Below, one piece after another: positions 21,930 through 29,514 of a stretch of 47,540 nucleotides of DNA. This DNA is from a virus. Every line of letters starts with the position of its first letter. Within the stretch, counting starts at the first letter, position 1. The translations under genes and the position numbers were made by a program. The stretch covers positions 1 to 47,540 of the IMG/VR virus record IMGVR_UViG_3300031857_014260; one strand, 5' to 3'. The notes under the pieces are model-generated. The model saw only the letters and a program-made list of their open reading frames with translations. It searched no databases and had not been told where the DNA came from.

Positions 21930-23590
21930 ATGTTCCTATTTTTTATTCTGTTCCAAATAGAATTTTCACTTTGTTCTTGATTTTGAACATATTCTATTTC
22001 TTCTCTACTTTTTCCTTCTGTATCTGTCTGTCCTGAAGCATTACTATGTATGTAGTTTTTTTTTTGGTCTTCTTCTGATGATTCTGATTGTTCGATATTT
22101 TCCTCTGGTTTCTCATTTAGTTGATCATCTAATTGCTCAACTGCTTCCCAAGGAAGATTTTCGATAGCGCCAATGGCATACAAGTGTTTAATTTCTTTAA
22201 GGTTTACATCCGGATGTTCTTCCTTCCATTTTCTCTTTAAAGAATTTTCTTTTAATTCTTCCATATCACTGGCCATCTCTTGATCTGTATCATCGTTGGT
22301 CCAGATTAAGTCTTTAGAGGTAGGCCATGTCCATTCAGCAGTTTCTTCACCTGACTTTATTTTAGATTCTGCTATCTCATTTAATTTTTCTAATGTTTCA
22401 TTTTTTTCTGCTAACTCTGCCGCTATTTTAGCATCGCCTTCTAGAGGACGTTCCGTTGGAAATGGATAATATTCTACAGGTTCCTCGGTCTGATCTAGTT
22501 CTTGTTTTGCTAATTCACGTATCTGAGCAATTTGCTCATCAGTTAACGGTCCATCATCTTGTTCGTACTCGGCAATTTTTTCATTAGCTTCGGCAGCGCG
22601 GTCCTCTTCATCTTCTTTTCTAGAAATATTTCTTAAATGATTAAAAAACTCAGTTACTTTAGGATCTACATTGCCGTATAAGTTATCAACTACATCGCAC
22701 TCTTTATTAGGGCAGAAAGGTCCAATACCGGGTGCTTCTATAATCTCTGTACCGCACTTAGGACAGTGTGTTAATTCTTCTTGAGTTTCAACTAACGCAG
22801 TTTCAACTGGAACTTCTTTCGCTTTTTTACGGTCATCCTTCCACCAGAAGTAACTCATTTGTGCCGCAATTAATAGCAACACTGCTAACGGATCAAACAC
22901 AATAACTATCATTATGATGACCCAAGTTACTGCCTTTTCTAAAATATTAGCATCTGGATTATCACCGTATATAAACTTAGCAATATATTTGATCGGTCCA
23001 ACTTCTGCTTCTATTTTTCTATTTTCGGCTGCGATCGGAGCACGTAACTCATTTAATTTGGTAATGTTCTTTTGTTCTTGTGCAATTTCTGATTGTAGTC
23101 TTGCACGTTCTTTGGCTTGATTTCTTCTAATTTGTACAGCACGTTCAGCCCCTCGTTCTGTATCAGTCCTTCCTAACATCTGATCTACTTGCGCATCCAT
23201 TTGTTGGAGAGCTTTTCTGTTAGTTTCTATATTGTCCTTGGAGGTTTTAATCTGCTCATCATAGACAGCCAATCTACTTAATACATCACCACTTACTAAA
23301 CTTTGATCAGAATGAGCTTTGCTTAAAAAACCAAAAATACCCATGCTGGTAATCACCATTAGTACAATGACAGCTGCCAGCATGTAACTTTTTAGTAAGA
23401 TAGGAATTCTTGCCCAATAAGCTTTAAGCCAAGTGGCGGCAACTAACTTGGCTAGTTCTAGGCTGATGCCCATGACTATAATTGGATAAAAGGCTGCTGC
23501 AAAGATAGCAGTCAGACCCATTACCGAATAATAAATGGCAACAGACGATATAGTTAAACCGGTTAACAGTAGTAGTATAGCAAAGACCAT
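21926..23590 (-). CDS. Multi-pass membrane protein with coiled coil and zinc ribbon
   Basis: The 554-residue protein has three or four transmembrane helices in the first 100 residues, a coiled coil (about 115-195), another hydrophobic segment (about 220-245, AVTWVIIMIVIVFDPLAVLLLI) and a CPKCG...CPNKEC zinc-ribbon-like pair of Cys knuckles (about 275-300). A long acidic, disordered C-terminal half follows. The topology suggests an inner-membrane protein with a large cytoplasmic tail. The function is unknown; a host-envelope remodelling or takeover role is possible. GATAAATATT lies only 7 bases upstream of the start. Confidence 0.75.
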   Translation of the reverse strand: MVFAILLLLTGLTISSVAIYYSVMGLTAIFAAAFYPIIVMGISLELAKLVAATWLKAYWARIPILLKSYMLAAVIVLMVITSMGIFGFLSKAHSDQSLVSGDVLSRLAVYDEQIKTSKDNIETNRKALQQMDAQVDQMLGRTDTERGAERAVQIRRNQAKERARLQSEIAQEQKNITKLNELRAPIAAENRKIEAEVGPIKYIAKFIYGDNPDANILEKAVTWVIIMIVIVFDPLAVLLLIAAQMSYFWWKDDRKKAKEVPVETALVETQEELTHCPKCGTEIIEAPGIGPFCPNKECDVVDNLYGNVDPKVTEFFNHLRNISRKEDEEDRAAEANEKIAEYEQDDGPLTDEQIAQIRELAKQELDQTEEPVEYYPFPTERPLEGDAKIAAELAEKNETLEKLNEIAESKIKSGEETAEWTWPTSKDLIWTNDDTDQEMASDMEELKENSLKRKWKEEHPDVNLKEIKHLYAIGAIENLPWEAVEQLDDQLNEKPEENIEQSESSEEDQKKNYIHSNASGQTDTEGKSREEIEYVQNQEQSENSIWNRIKNRNI

Positions 23591-23592
23591 AA

Positions 23593-24018
23593 TTAATATT
23601 TATCTGAAAAACGCCATGCATTTGTACTCGGATTATAACAAGCGGTATCAGAGAATGGTCTATTAAACTTTTCAGTTTGTATTTGACCATAGATTCTACG
23701 ACAACTAAGTCCGCCGTTCATCCAAGTCATTGCAACTTGCACATGGCCGTTACTATTAGTTCTAGGATTATACCATTTGATTAACTCGCCGTTATCTAAA
23801 TGTTCCAATGCATAATAGACCGCATGTTCGTGTTTTTGTTTATCACTTTCATTTATACGATTAGAAAAGGTATTCCACATGTTATAAACTAATGCAGGAA
23901 TACTATCTGATCGTACATAATCATCTCTACTAGGAGAGTCCCAAGATTGAGCGTAACAGTTAGTACAGAGCGTAAAGATCAATAACTTCCCAAGTACCAT
24001 CCGGTTTAAGGCAAGCAT
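23593..24018 (-). CDS. Exported surface-antigen-like protein
   Basis: The start is set at ATG 24018 (MLALNRMVLGKLLIFTLCTNCYAQ), giving a signal peptide; 24000 is an alternative and the open frame to 24129 is overlap with the gene before. The mature domain has YYALEHLDNGELIKWYNPRTN, CRRIYGQ and SDTACYNPSTNAWRF, the pattern of the RT0821/Lpp0805-type domain in rickettsial 17-kDa surface antigens (ALE...WxNP...CRxY...ACRxPDGxW). Periplasmic or outer membrane location is expected. It overlaps the lipoprotein gene upstream. Confidence 0.7.
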   Translation of the reverse strand: MLALNRMVLGKLLIFTLCTNCYAQSWDSPSRDDYVRSDSIPALVYNMWNTFSNRINESDKQKHEHAVYYALEHLDNGELIKWYNPRTNSNGHVQVAMTWMNGGLSCRRIYGQIQTEKFNRPFSDTACYNPSTNAWRFSDKY

Positions 24019-24301
24019 ATGCTGTGCTTTCAATAATTTGGCCATTTTTATATCTTCTAATAGGACTTTCGCCGCAAAACTTTGCAACTCCAATCTTAGT
24101 TTGATAAATTCTGTCGAATCGATTATCACTGCACTTCATTACTTCGACAGTCTTCTCGTCTTTGACTTGTCCGAAGTCTCCTTTAACTACAACAGTTTCA
24201 GATCTTAAATCACAAAACTGTTCAGATGTTTTAATAGGAGGATTCGAACTGCAGGCACTTAGGCCTGCAGTCAAACAAATAATGAGAAATAAATTTTTCA
24301 T
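23960..24301 (-). CDS. Small lipoprotein
   Basis: The 113-residue product begins MKNLFLIICLTAGLSACSSN with a clear lipobox (LSAC), so Cys17 should be lipidated. The mature part ends AYACLKPDGTWEVIDLYALY, echoing the C-terminal ACxxPDGxW motif of the surface antigen-like protein encoded next. The two may be distant relatives. Its first base overlaps the stop of the LPP20-like gene. An envelope role is likely. Confidence 0.75.
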   Translation of the reverse strand: MKNLFLIICLTAGLSACSSNPPIKTSEQFCDLRSETVVVKGDFGQVKDEKTVEVMKCSDNRFDRIYQTKIGVAKFCGESPIRRYKNGQIIESTAYACLKPDGTWEVIDLYALY

Positions 24302-24897
24302 TATTTTCTCGATTGTTCGAGAACTTCAGCCGCAGTCTCGTCTACAGTTTTACCTGCAACTCGATTCTGTAGTTTAATTTGTTTGTTCTCGTCAAACGTT
24401 CTTGCCATTTCTTGAATATCTTTTTGACTAATCTTCATTAGTACAAAAGCTCGATAGTGTCTCATTTCTGGACTATAGACTACCATCTTCTTATCTAAGC
24501 CATAAGTCCTAAGAACACTTTCAGCAACTAGATTAACAATGACATCTTGATTGGCTTGACGTCCGTTAACTTCCTCAGGCCCGCCGGCTTCATTATAGGT
24601 CATTGTGGTACGATTATTCATTTCGCCGTTGACTCGATCAATCAACTTTGCTTTAGCTTTGAGTGTAGCTTTCTTCATAGCCATTTCCATCGATGGGCTA
24701 ACGTCTTCTGCTACAGCATAAAAATAACCTTTTCGATCCCAGAATTTGAAACCGTCCATTTCTTTACCGGAATCAGCATGTTCCAAATACCAATCTGGTA
24801 CTTCACGTTTACTGATATTTTCAGTACGCAGTTCTTTCATTCCAGAACATGCTGTCAGTGATAATGCTAGAGTTGTTAGTACGAGTGCCTTTTTCAT
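24301..24897 (-). CDS. LPP20-like lipoprotein
   Basis: The 198-residue product starts MKKALVLTTLALSLTACSGM with a lipobox (LTAC). The mature domain includes VPDWYLEHAD, FYAVAEDVSPSMEMAMKKATLKAKAKLIDRV and VYSPEMRHYRAFVLMKI, the pattern of LPP20/FlgP-type lipoproteins (Y..G.......A...A...A...L). It is probably outer-membrane-anchored and facing the periplasm. It starts a run of three exported proteins. No curli secretion gene (CsgG) was recognised beside it. Confidence 0.75.
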   Translation of the reverse strand: MKKALVLTTLALSLTACSGMKELRTENISKREVPDWYLEHADSGKEMDGFKFWDRKGYFYAVAEDVSPSMEMAMKKATLKAKAKLIDRVNGEMNNRTTMTYNEAGGPEEVNGRQANQDVIVNLVAESVLRTYGLDKKMVVYSPEMRHYRAFVLMKISQKDIQEMARTFDENKQIKLQNRVAGKTVDETAAEVLEQSRK

Positions 24898-24919
24898 TTT
24901 TGCCTTTCAAAGTGTGTGT

Positions 24920-24959
24920 AAAAAAATAAAACCTCTACAGCTATACTATACTGTAGAGG
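24920..24959 (-). terminator. Rho-independent terminator
   Basis: A 9-bp stem (CCTCTACAG/CTGTAGAGG, 24951-24959 with 24932-24940 on the minus strand) is followed by TTTTATTTTTTT. It ends the sleB-membrane protein unit before the lipoprotein genes. Confidence 0.9.
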
Positions 24960-24982
24960 CTAATAAAAGTCAACAGTTTTGG

Positions 24983-25288
24983 TTATTTGAAAAGTATCAA
25001 AGCGGCCAAAGATGCTTGTACAAAAAAGCCAATGCCGATAGTTACAACATTCAGCATGTCCTTTTGGATAGCAGCTTTGATAAAAAACAACACCAAACCA
25101 AGCCAAGTTAAAAGAAAGAGATCTACAGGAGGAAACTTTTCTGTAACACCTGTAAGTACAGCCAATAATGTAGGAATAGTTGACAGATGAATAATCATTA
25201 CTGCTACCCATCCTAATGCTTCTGCAGACAAGTGGCTTAGATTTTCTTTGAGAACTTCTACAAATTTATTAATGTGTTCGGCTACCAT
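24983..25288 (-). CDS. Small membrane protein, holin candidate
   Basis: The 101-residue protein has three hydrophobic segments (about 25-47, 56-73, 80-100), with an amphipathic charged N-terminus and a C-terminal Lys. Size and topology fit a class I holin. It lies 8 bases after the SleB-like wall hydrolase gene and is followed by a terminator, so the two form a lysis-like cassette. There is no family-specific motif, and small membrane proteins of other kinds look the same. Confidence 0.65.
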   Translation of the reverse strand: MVAEHINKFVEVLKENLSHLSAEALGWVAVMIIHLSTIPTLLAVLTGVTEKFPPVDLFLLTWLGLVLFFIKAAIQKDMLNVVTIGIGFFVQASLAALILFK

Positions 25289-25296
25289 GTGATTCC

Positions 25297-25824
25297 TTAA
25301 TTATAAAAAATGTGTTGACCAATTTTTGCTACTCGCTCTCGACCCCACTTTGGATCAACATAATCTGCGTGATAGTAGAGAGCGGTTTTTAGACTAGGAA
25401 GTCTAAATCCTTCAAGTAATACTTGTTTTGCAACTTCGTAACTTTCTTTGTATGCCGGCTGGTTAACTGGCCTACGTACTGCTGGGGAGTTACAATACCA
25501 ACTAAACTGGCAAATAACTTTGTTGTAAACAACATTCCTTTGATGAATTACTGCACATACATCTGATGGGAATTGTCCACTTTTTACTCTATTCATTGTA
25601 ACTTGTGCAACTGCTACCTTTCCTTCAAAAGGTTCGTAACCAGCTTCGTAATAGATATTTTGAGCTAGACACTCTAACTGTTTATTACGTACTTCTGCTG
25701 TGACGTGACTGGTCTTGTGAAAGACGTCAACTTTATTCAGCTTATAGTTTATAGCCACTTGTGCTATAGAAGCAACCATAAAGGCGGCCAAAAGTATAAG
25801 CGAAGCTTTAATTAATCTAATCAT
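25297..25824 (-). CDS. SleB/CwlJ-type cell wall hydrolase
   Basis: The 175-residue product has an N-terminal membrane or signal-anchor segment (about 5-24). A Hydrolase_2 domain follows: CLAQNIYYEAGYEPFEGKVAVAQVTMNRV with the catalytic Glu in YYEA, then FPSDVCAVIHQ, CQFSWYC and ALYYHADYVDPKWG. It should cleave peptidoglycan after export, acting in lysis or entry. Signal-anchored endolysins are known. The start has an AAGGAG Shine-Dalgarno. Confidence 0.9.
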   Translation of the reverse strand: MIRLIKASLILLAAFMVASIAQVAINYKLNKVDVFHKTSHVTAEVRNKQLECLAQNIYYEAGYEPFEGKVAVAQVTMNRVKSGQFPSDVCAVIHQRNVVYNKVICQFSWYCNSPAVRRPVNQPAYKESYEVAKQVLLEGFRLPSLKTALYYHADYVDPKWGRERVAKIGQHIFYN

Positions 25825-25845
25825 ATTTTTCTCCTTTGATTGTTC

Positions 25846-25886
25846 GAGTATAAAAGAAATATTTTAATTGCTAAAAATTTATACTC
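25846..25886. repeat. 9-bp inverted repeat upstream of sleB-like gene
   Basis: GAGTATAAA and TTTATACTC arms (25846-25854, 25878-25886) flank 23 AT-rich bases. The minus strand reads TATAAATT, close to a late promoter. It could be an operator, promoter or weak terminator. Confidence 0.35.
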
Positions 25887-25888
25887 TA

Positions 25889-26275
25889 TTACCTACGCAT
25901 CTTAGAAATGTCTTTAGCAGCATCGTCACTAAAAATAGGAACTGCGTTAGACTTATGCATAGTGCCAATTCCGATAATTTTATCTCCAGTGTAGGTTGGA
26001 TTTGGCTTCTTAGTGCATGGTGCCCATGTTGTCACCAGGCTATTATATTTACGACTTTCCTCTAATCTGGGGTTGATTTTCGGCTGATAAACGTCATTTT
26101 TGACACTTTTTTGGTGTTTTTTAACATTTGGATCAACTCCCCATTTTGATTTAAGGTCATTCCAGCTTTCTTCCAGCTCTCTTGTTAAACGAGCTTGTTC
26201 TGCATTACGAAACTTTTTTTTGCCTTTTTTCTTACCAGTCATGCTCAAACTGGGATGGTGTAAGTGCATAGTCAA
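25889..26275 (-). CDS. Conserved-type phage hypothetical protein
   Basis: The 128-residue basic protein has a Lys-rich N-terminal section (GKKKGKKKFRNAEQARL) and a C-terminal block YNSLVTTWAPCTKKPNPTYTG followed by GIGTMHKSNAVPIFSDDAAKDISKMR. From memory this block recurs in hypothetical proteins of many tailed phages. The function is unknown. A downstream ATG within the first 11 codons could be the true start. Confidence 0.7.
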   Translation of the reverse strand: MTMHLHHPSLSMTGKKKGKKKFRNAEQARLTRELEESWNDLKSKWGVDPNVKKHQKSVKNDVYQPKINPRLEESRKYNSLVTTWAPCTKKPNPTYTGDKIIGIGTMHKSNAVPIFSDDAAKDISKMRR

Positions 26276-26333
26276 ATCAAGTCTCCTTTAATAACAAACA
26301 AAATATAAGTTTAAAGGAAAAATTTGATTTTGT

Positions 26334-26660
26334 CTAGTAATTTGGTAGGTCTTTGATTACTTTAGATAAAAGCTCTTCGTGGTCCAAATTTAGTAAATCT
26401 TTGGACAGCTCAAATGTAGAATTATCGTTAACGTGTTCTTCAAATCCTAAAATTTCAAAAACTTCGTTTTTTGTAAGCTCTTCGCCACGCATATGACTTA
26501 CCCAAACCAATGTCATAACATAGCACATGAAAACAGCAGCATCGTTAAAAATACAATGCTCCTCACACCATTCTTCGGTAATTTTTAAATAATATTCAAA
26601 ATCATATAACCTATGTTCTATTTGAAACAACCAATCTTTTGTGTTATTTCTAGTCCACAT
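26334..26660 (-). CDS. Hypothetical acidic protein
   Basis: The 108-residue, mostly helical acidic protein has Trp/Cys/His in its first half (EEWCEEHCIFNDAAVFMCYV). No motif is recognised. It lies 3 bases after iscA on the same strand, so it may be the last gene of the Fe-S operon. Confidence 0.65.
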   Translation of the reverse strand: MWTRNNTKDWLFQIEHRLYDFEYYLKITEEWCEEHCIFNDAAVFMCYVMTLVWVSHMRGEELTKNEVFEILGFEEHVNDNSTFELSKDLLNLDHEELLSKVIKDLPNY

Positions 26661-26663
26661 GAT

Positions 26664-26993
26664 TTATACCCTAAAAGATTCTCCACAACCGCAATGATCT
26701 CTTGCTTGAGGATTATTAAATTCAAAACCTTCATTTAGACCTTGACGTTTAAAATCAATTTCCATTCCTTGCAAATACGGCAAGTTTTTTGGACTTACAA
26801 AAATTTTAACTTCTCGATCTTCAAACAAATGATCTGTAGGGTCAACTTCATCAACATACTCAAGGGTATAGGCTAGTCCAGAACAGCCTGTTGTCCTAAC
26901 ACCAATTTTGATGCCAATACCTACTCCTCTTTTTTCTAAATATCGTTTAATTTTATTAGCGGCGGTATTAGTAACTGAAATATTATCAAACAT
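26664..26993 (-). CDS. iscA: Iron-sulfur carrier IscA/ErpA family
   Basis: The start is set at ATG 26993 (MFDNISVTNTAANKI); the longer frame overlaps iscU further. The 109-residue product has the three conserved cysteines: Cys37 in RTTGCSGLAY, and Cys101 and Cys103 in DHCGCGESF. It should carry Fe-S clusters or iron from the scaffold to apoproteins. It overlaps the end of iscU by 8 bases, so the two are co-translated. Likely clients include the radical SAM enzyme and other Fe-S proteins. Confidence 0.93.
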   Translation of the reverse strand: MFDNISVTNTAANKIKRYLEKRGVGIGIKIGVRTTGCSGLAYTLEYVDEVDPTDHLFEDREVKIFVSPKNLPYLQGMEIDFKRQGLNEGFEFNNPQARDHCGCGESFRV

Positions 26994-27366
26994 TATGTTT
27001 GGCCTTGTAATCAGCAATCGCAGATTTTATTGCATCTTCCGCTAATATTGAACAGTGAATTTTAACTGGAGGTAACGCAAGCTCCTCCGCGATTTGCGTA
27101 TTTTTAATAGCAGACGCCTGCTCGAGAGTTTTACCTTTAACCCATTCCGAAACCAGCGAACTACTTGCAATCGCCGATCCGCAGCCATAAGTTTTGAATT
27201 TGGCATCTGTAATTATCCCTTCGTCAACTCGTATTTGAAGTTGTAGCACATCACCGCAAGCAGGTGCGCCAACTAATCCTGTTCCTACTCTAGGATCATC
27301 CTTATCTAGTTTGCCTACATTTCTAGGGTTTTCGTAGTGGTCTATAACTTGATCACTGTATGACAT
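26986..27366 (-). CDS. iscU: Iron-sulfur cluster scaffold IscU
   Basis: The 126-residue product is full length. The cluster ligands are present: Cys37 and Asp39 in GAPACGDV, Cys62 in TYGCGSA and Cys105 in KIHCSIL. The LPPVK motif (98-102), the recognition site for the HscA/HscB chaperones, is intact, so the protein should engage host Isc machinery. It starts within the end of the alpha/beta hydrolase gene and overlaps iscA. No cysteine desulfurase gene is in the window. A phage IscU is unusual and would sustain cluster assembly during infection. Confidence 0.95.
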   Translation of the reverse strand: MSYSDQVIDHYENPRNVGKLDKDDPRVGTGLVGAPACGDVLQLQIRVDEGIITDAKFKTYGCGSAIASSSLVSEWVKGKTLEQASAIKNTQIAEELALPPVKIHCSILAEDAIKSAIADYKAKHNV

Positions 27367-27943
27367 TTTTTAACTCCCCCATTTTAGATTTTATTATTTC
27401 TACAATTAATGGACTCATTACGACTTCATAATGGTTGTAATTTACTTCTATCAATTCCATATCGTCACCGTGATGTTGCATACTTTGAATTGTAACTACT
27501 CCATCATTTGGTTCAAGAATAAACGGACTTTTTCCTCTAGTTGTTACTACATTAGTCCAAGGATGTTGAACCTTTATTCTTGAGGCTATTTTCATGGGAT
27601 CGCTATTAGGACCAATGTCTCTCATTAGTCTACTAAATGGTAAGAAGTATCTAGCATAATCTGCTTCTCTGCTACCACCGTACGGAGTAGAAATAGTTAC
27701 TGCACCAATTACTTGATCAGGATAATGATTCGCTAAATGCAGAGAATAAATCCCGCCTAAACTATGTGCTACAAAAAACACATTGTCAAGATGTTTTAAT
27801 TTTTCTTTGAATATTTCTAAATTATTAAGAAAGCCGTTACTGCTGTCGTAGTTAAAAGATATACTAGGAACATCTAGGTGATCCCTAATATAATTGAAAC
27901 TTTCTTCGGTTGCACTTGCACCGTGGATATAAACTATTTGCAT
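27353..27943 (-). CDS. Alpha/beta hydrolase (lipase-like)
   Basis: The 196-residue protein has VYIHGASATEESF (oxyanion loop HGxS), FFVAHSLGGIYSLHLA (nucleophile Ser in HSLGG), an Asp in EPNDGVVT and a late His in VNYNHYEVV. This is a minimal esterase or lipase fold. The substrate is unknown. It overlaps iscU by 14 bases. AATAAATATT lies 9 bases upstream, too close for a normal leader. Confidence 0.8.
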   Translation of the reverse strand: MQIVYIHGASATEESFNYIRDHLDVPSISFNYDSSNGFLNNLEIFKEKLKHLDNVFFVAHSLGGIYSLHLANHYPDQVIGAVTISTPYGGSREADYARYFLPFSRLMRDIGPNSDPMKIASRIKVQHPWTNVVTTRGKSPFILEPNDGVVTIQSMQHHGDDMELIEVNYNHYEVVMSPLIVEIIKSKMGELKNVIQ

Positions 27944-27954
27944 GATACAAATAT

Positions 27955-28245
27955 TTATTGTGCTAGCATCCTTACTAGCCCAAGTGCATCAATACTAACT
28001 AATAACAGGTAATTTGCGAGCATACCGAAGCTCCTACGAGTCCAAGAAGCCCAAACGTACAAAGCACACCCAGTAATCCAAAACGGGTAGAGTATGAGAA
28101 GAGGTGGGCTAGGCACAGTGAGAGCCATAGTAACGCTGCAACCAATAGAAATAGCCCAAGCCAGCAGCTCAATACAAAAACGAGTACGGCTGGAATAATA
28201 GTCAGTCCTAATCCAAGAAAAAATTCCATAAAATAAATCGTTCAA
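27955..28245 (-). CDS. Small polytopic membrane protein
   Basis: The 96-residue protein has three hydrophobic helices and a conserved-looking YPFWITGCALYVWASWTRRSFG segment. The start is a TTG directly after the PAAR stop, with GGGGGA as Shine-Dalgarno inside the PAAR gene. An overlapping ORF in another frame (27999-28229) is rejected. The C-terminal RRSFGMLANYLLLVSIDALGL recalls small phage membrane proteins of unknown function. Confidence 0.7.
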   Translation of the reverse strand: MNDLFYGIFSWIRTDYYSSRTRFCIELLAWAISIGCSVTMALTVPSPPLLILYPFWITGCALYVWASWTRRSFGMLANYLLLVSIDALGLVRMLAQ

Positions 28246-28536
28246 TTATCCCCCAGCGAACACATCTTTAGATCCTGCTGCTACAGAAGAGCCACAGCCT
28301 ATAGGATCGCCAATACGTCCAATTTGTTTATTGTTTACAAAAACAGATCCACTACCCGAGGACAAAGAACTATCATGGCAACTAGGTTCTGGATTGCAGT
28401 GTGTCACCCAATGATCGCCCTGTCTATGTACTTTAATATTATTGCAGAATACATCGTCGCTGGCTGAGTCATTTACCCTTGGTGGCCAACTGCCGTGCCC
28501 TGTACATCCATCACCTAATCTTGTAACTGCTGGCAT
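28246..28536 (-). CDS. PAAR-domain spike tip protein (T4 gp5.4-like)
   Basis: The 96-residue Gly/Cys/His-rich protein starts MPAVTRLGDGCTGHGSWPPR and ends GDPIGCGSSVAAGSKDVFAGG, the PAAR-repeat pattern that forms the sharp metal-binding tip on the central tail spike of contractile phages. It overlaps the preceding gene (TAATG). It punctures the outer membrane at injection. This supports a myovirus. Confidence 0.92.
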   Translation of the reverse strand: MPAVTRLGDGCTGHGSWPPRVNDSASDDVFCNNIKVHRQGDHWVTHCNPEPSCHDSSLSSGSGSVFVNNKQIGRIGDPIGCGSSVAAGSKDVFAGG

Positions 28537-28985
28537 TATACTGATCCTCTCGACAACGCTTGCACCATTTGAGCTTTACCAGTGTCCCAATTATTTTGTA
28601 TAGTTTGAGTCACGGAAGCTGATCCTGATGTAGTACTTATGGTATAAGTAATCGTTTTACTTAAAATTTTTGACGGGTTAAACTGGGTAAGAGCGTAAAT
28701 TTTAGGAGGTATATCTTGATATGGAGTTATATCTACTTCTTTTTGTGGTTCAGTTGTTAGATATTCAAAAGTTTTTTCTGTGAATATATTGATGTATCTT
28801 CCGGAAATAGTAACATTAGATCCGCTATAGTTTATAGTCAATCCCTCTGTGGATAAATTTGCACTAACACCAGTTACCGTAGCAGCGATTGGTTCTAAAA
28901 ATCCTACATCCTCTACACTTATACTTTGAGTAAAATTTTGAAATTCTTCCACAGTTGTAAGTATAGAGGGAGATGCAGTAGACAT
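28536..28985 (-). CDS. Probable baseplate or tail-associated protein
   Basis: The 149-residue protein is rich in Thr, Ser and beta-strand sequence (GLTINYSGSNVTISGRYINIF). It is coupled to the PAAR gene, which suggests a virion baseplate or spike accessory role. No named T4 homolog is recognised. Confidence 0.6.
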   Translation of the reverse strand: MSTASPSILTTVEEFQNFTQSISVEDVGFLEPIAATVTGVSANLSTEGLTINYSGSNVTISGRYINIFTEKTFEYLTTEPQKEVDITPYQDIPPKIYALTQFNPSKILSKTITYTISTTSGSASVTQTIQNNWDTGKAQMVQALSRGSV

Positions 28986-28986
28986 G

Positions 28987-29277
28987 TTAAGCTAGTTTAA
29001 TTCCAGAAGTTTGTTCTAAAAATGTTTTAGCAAACTTTTCATCAGATGCTTCAGCTACTGTGACAGTTTTCTTTTGCAATTTGATTTCTTTGTCTGGGTC
29101 TACTGTGAACAAGTAGGGCATCAGACCGGGACCTTGTTGCCCCATACCAATTACCATTGGTCTTGATAGTTTATAATGTAAATCATTTTCTTCAATCAGT
29201 TTAGCTACGATTTCTTCGCCTGATGTTAGTTTTAGAGTAATTACTTCGCCTACGGATACGCCTTTATCAATTAACAT
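28987..29277 (-). CDS. Conserved-type phage protein, possible Sm-like fold
   Basis: The 96-residue protein has GEVITLKLTSGEEIVAKLIE in its first half, the bent-strand pattern seen in Sm-like proteins (xVxLxSGxxxxGxL), then RPMVIGMGQQGPGLMPYLF. It lies one base after glutaredoxin. RNA binding is possible but not shown. Confidence 0.6.
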   Translation of the reverse strand: MLIDKGVSVGEVITLKLTSGEEIVAKLIEENDLHYKLSRPMVIGMGQQGPGLMPYLFTVDPDKEIKLQKKTVTVAEASDEKFAKTFLEQTSGIKLA

Positions 29278-29278
29278 G

Positions 29279-29503
29279 TTAACCTTTCAAAAATTGTTTA
29301 AGTTCTGTGAATCCACCAATTAATTTATCATCTAAAAAAATCTGTGGAACTGTACGTGCTGTTGGTACTGCTTCTAATAAATCTTCTTTACTATACCCAT
29401 CGCCAATTTTACGTTCTTCAAATTCAATACCTTTTAACGTAAGTAGTGCCTTTGCTTGATCGCAAAATGGGCAATGATATTTCGACCATACTACTGCTTT
29501 CAT
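29279..29503 (-). CDS. grx: Glutaredoxin
   Basis: The 74-residue protein has the dithiol active site KYHCPFC (Cys11, Cys14), the TVPQIF cis-Pro motif and GGFTELKQFL at the end. It should reduce the phage ribonucleotide reductase, whose genes lie directly upstream on the same strand. T4 nrdC is the functional parallel. Confidence 0.95.
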   Translation of the reverse strand: MKAVVWSKYHCPFCDQAKALLTLKGIEFEERKIGDGYSKEDLLEAVPTARTVPQIFLDDKLIGGFTELKQFLKG

Positions 29504-29514
29504 TTATTTCTCCA

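Noticed and set aside
24238-24252. GATTCGAAC-like sequence resembling a tRNA T loop
   Set aside because: No acceptor or anticodon stems can be formed around it and it lies inside a lipoprotein gene; no convincing tRNA gene was seen in the window.
27999-28229. Alternative membrane-protein ORF overlapping the 27955-28245 gene
   Set aside because: It is a different frame of the same region. The 27955-28245 frame has a strong Shine-Dalgarno at the PAAR stop and a plausible family-like sequence, so the other is a shadow.
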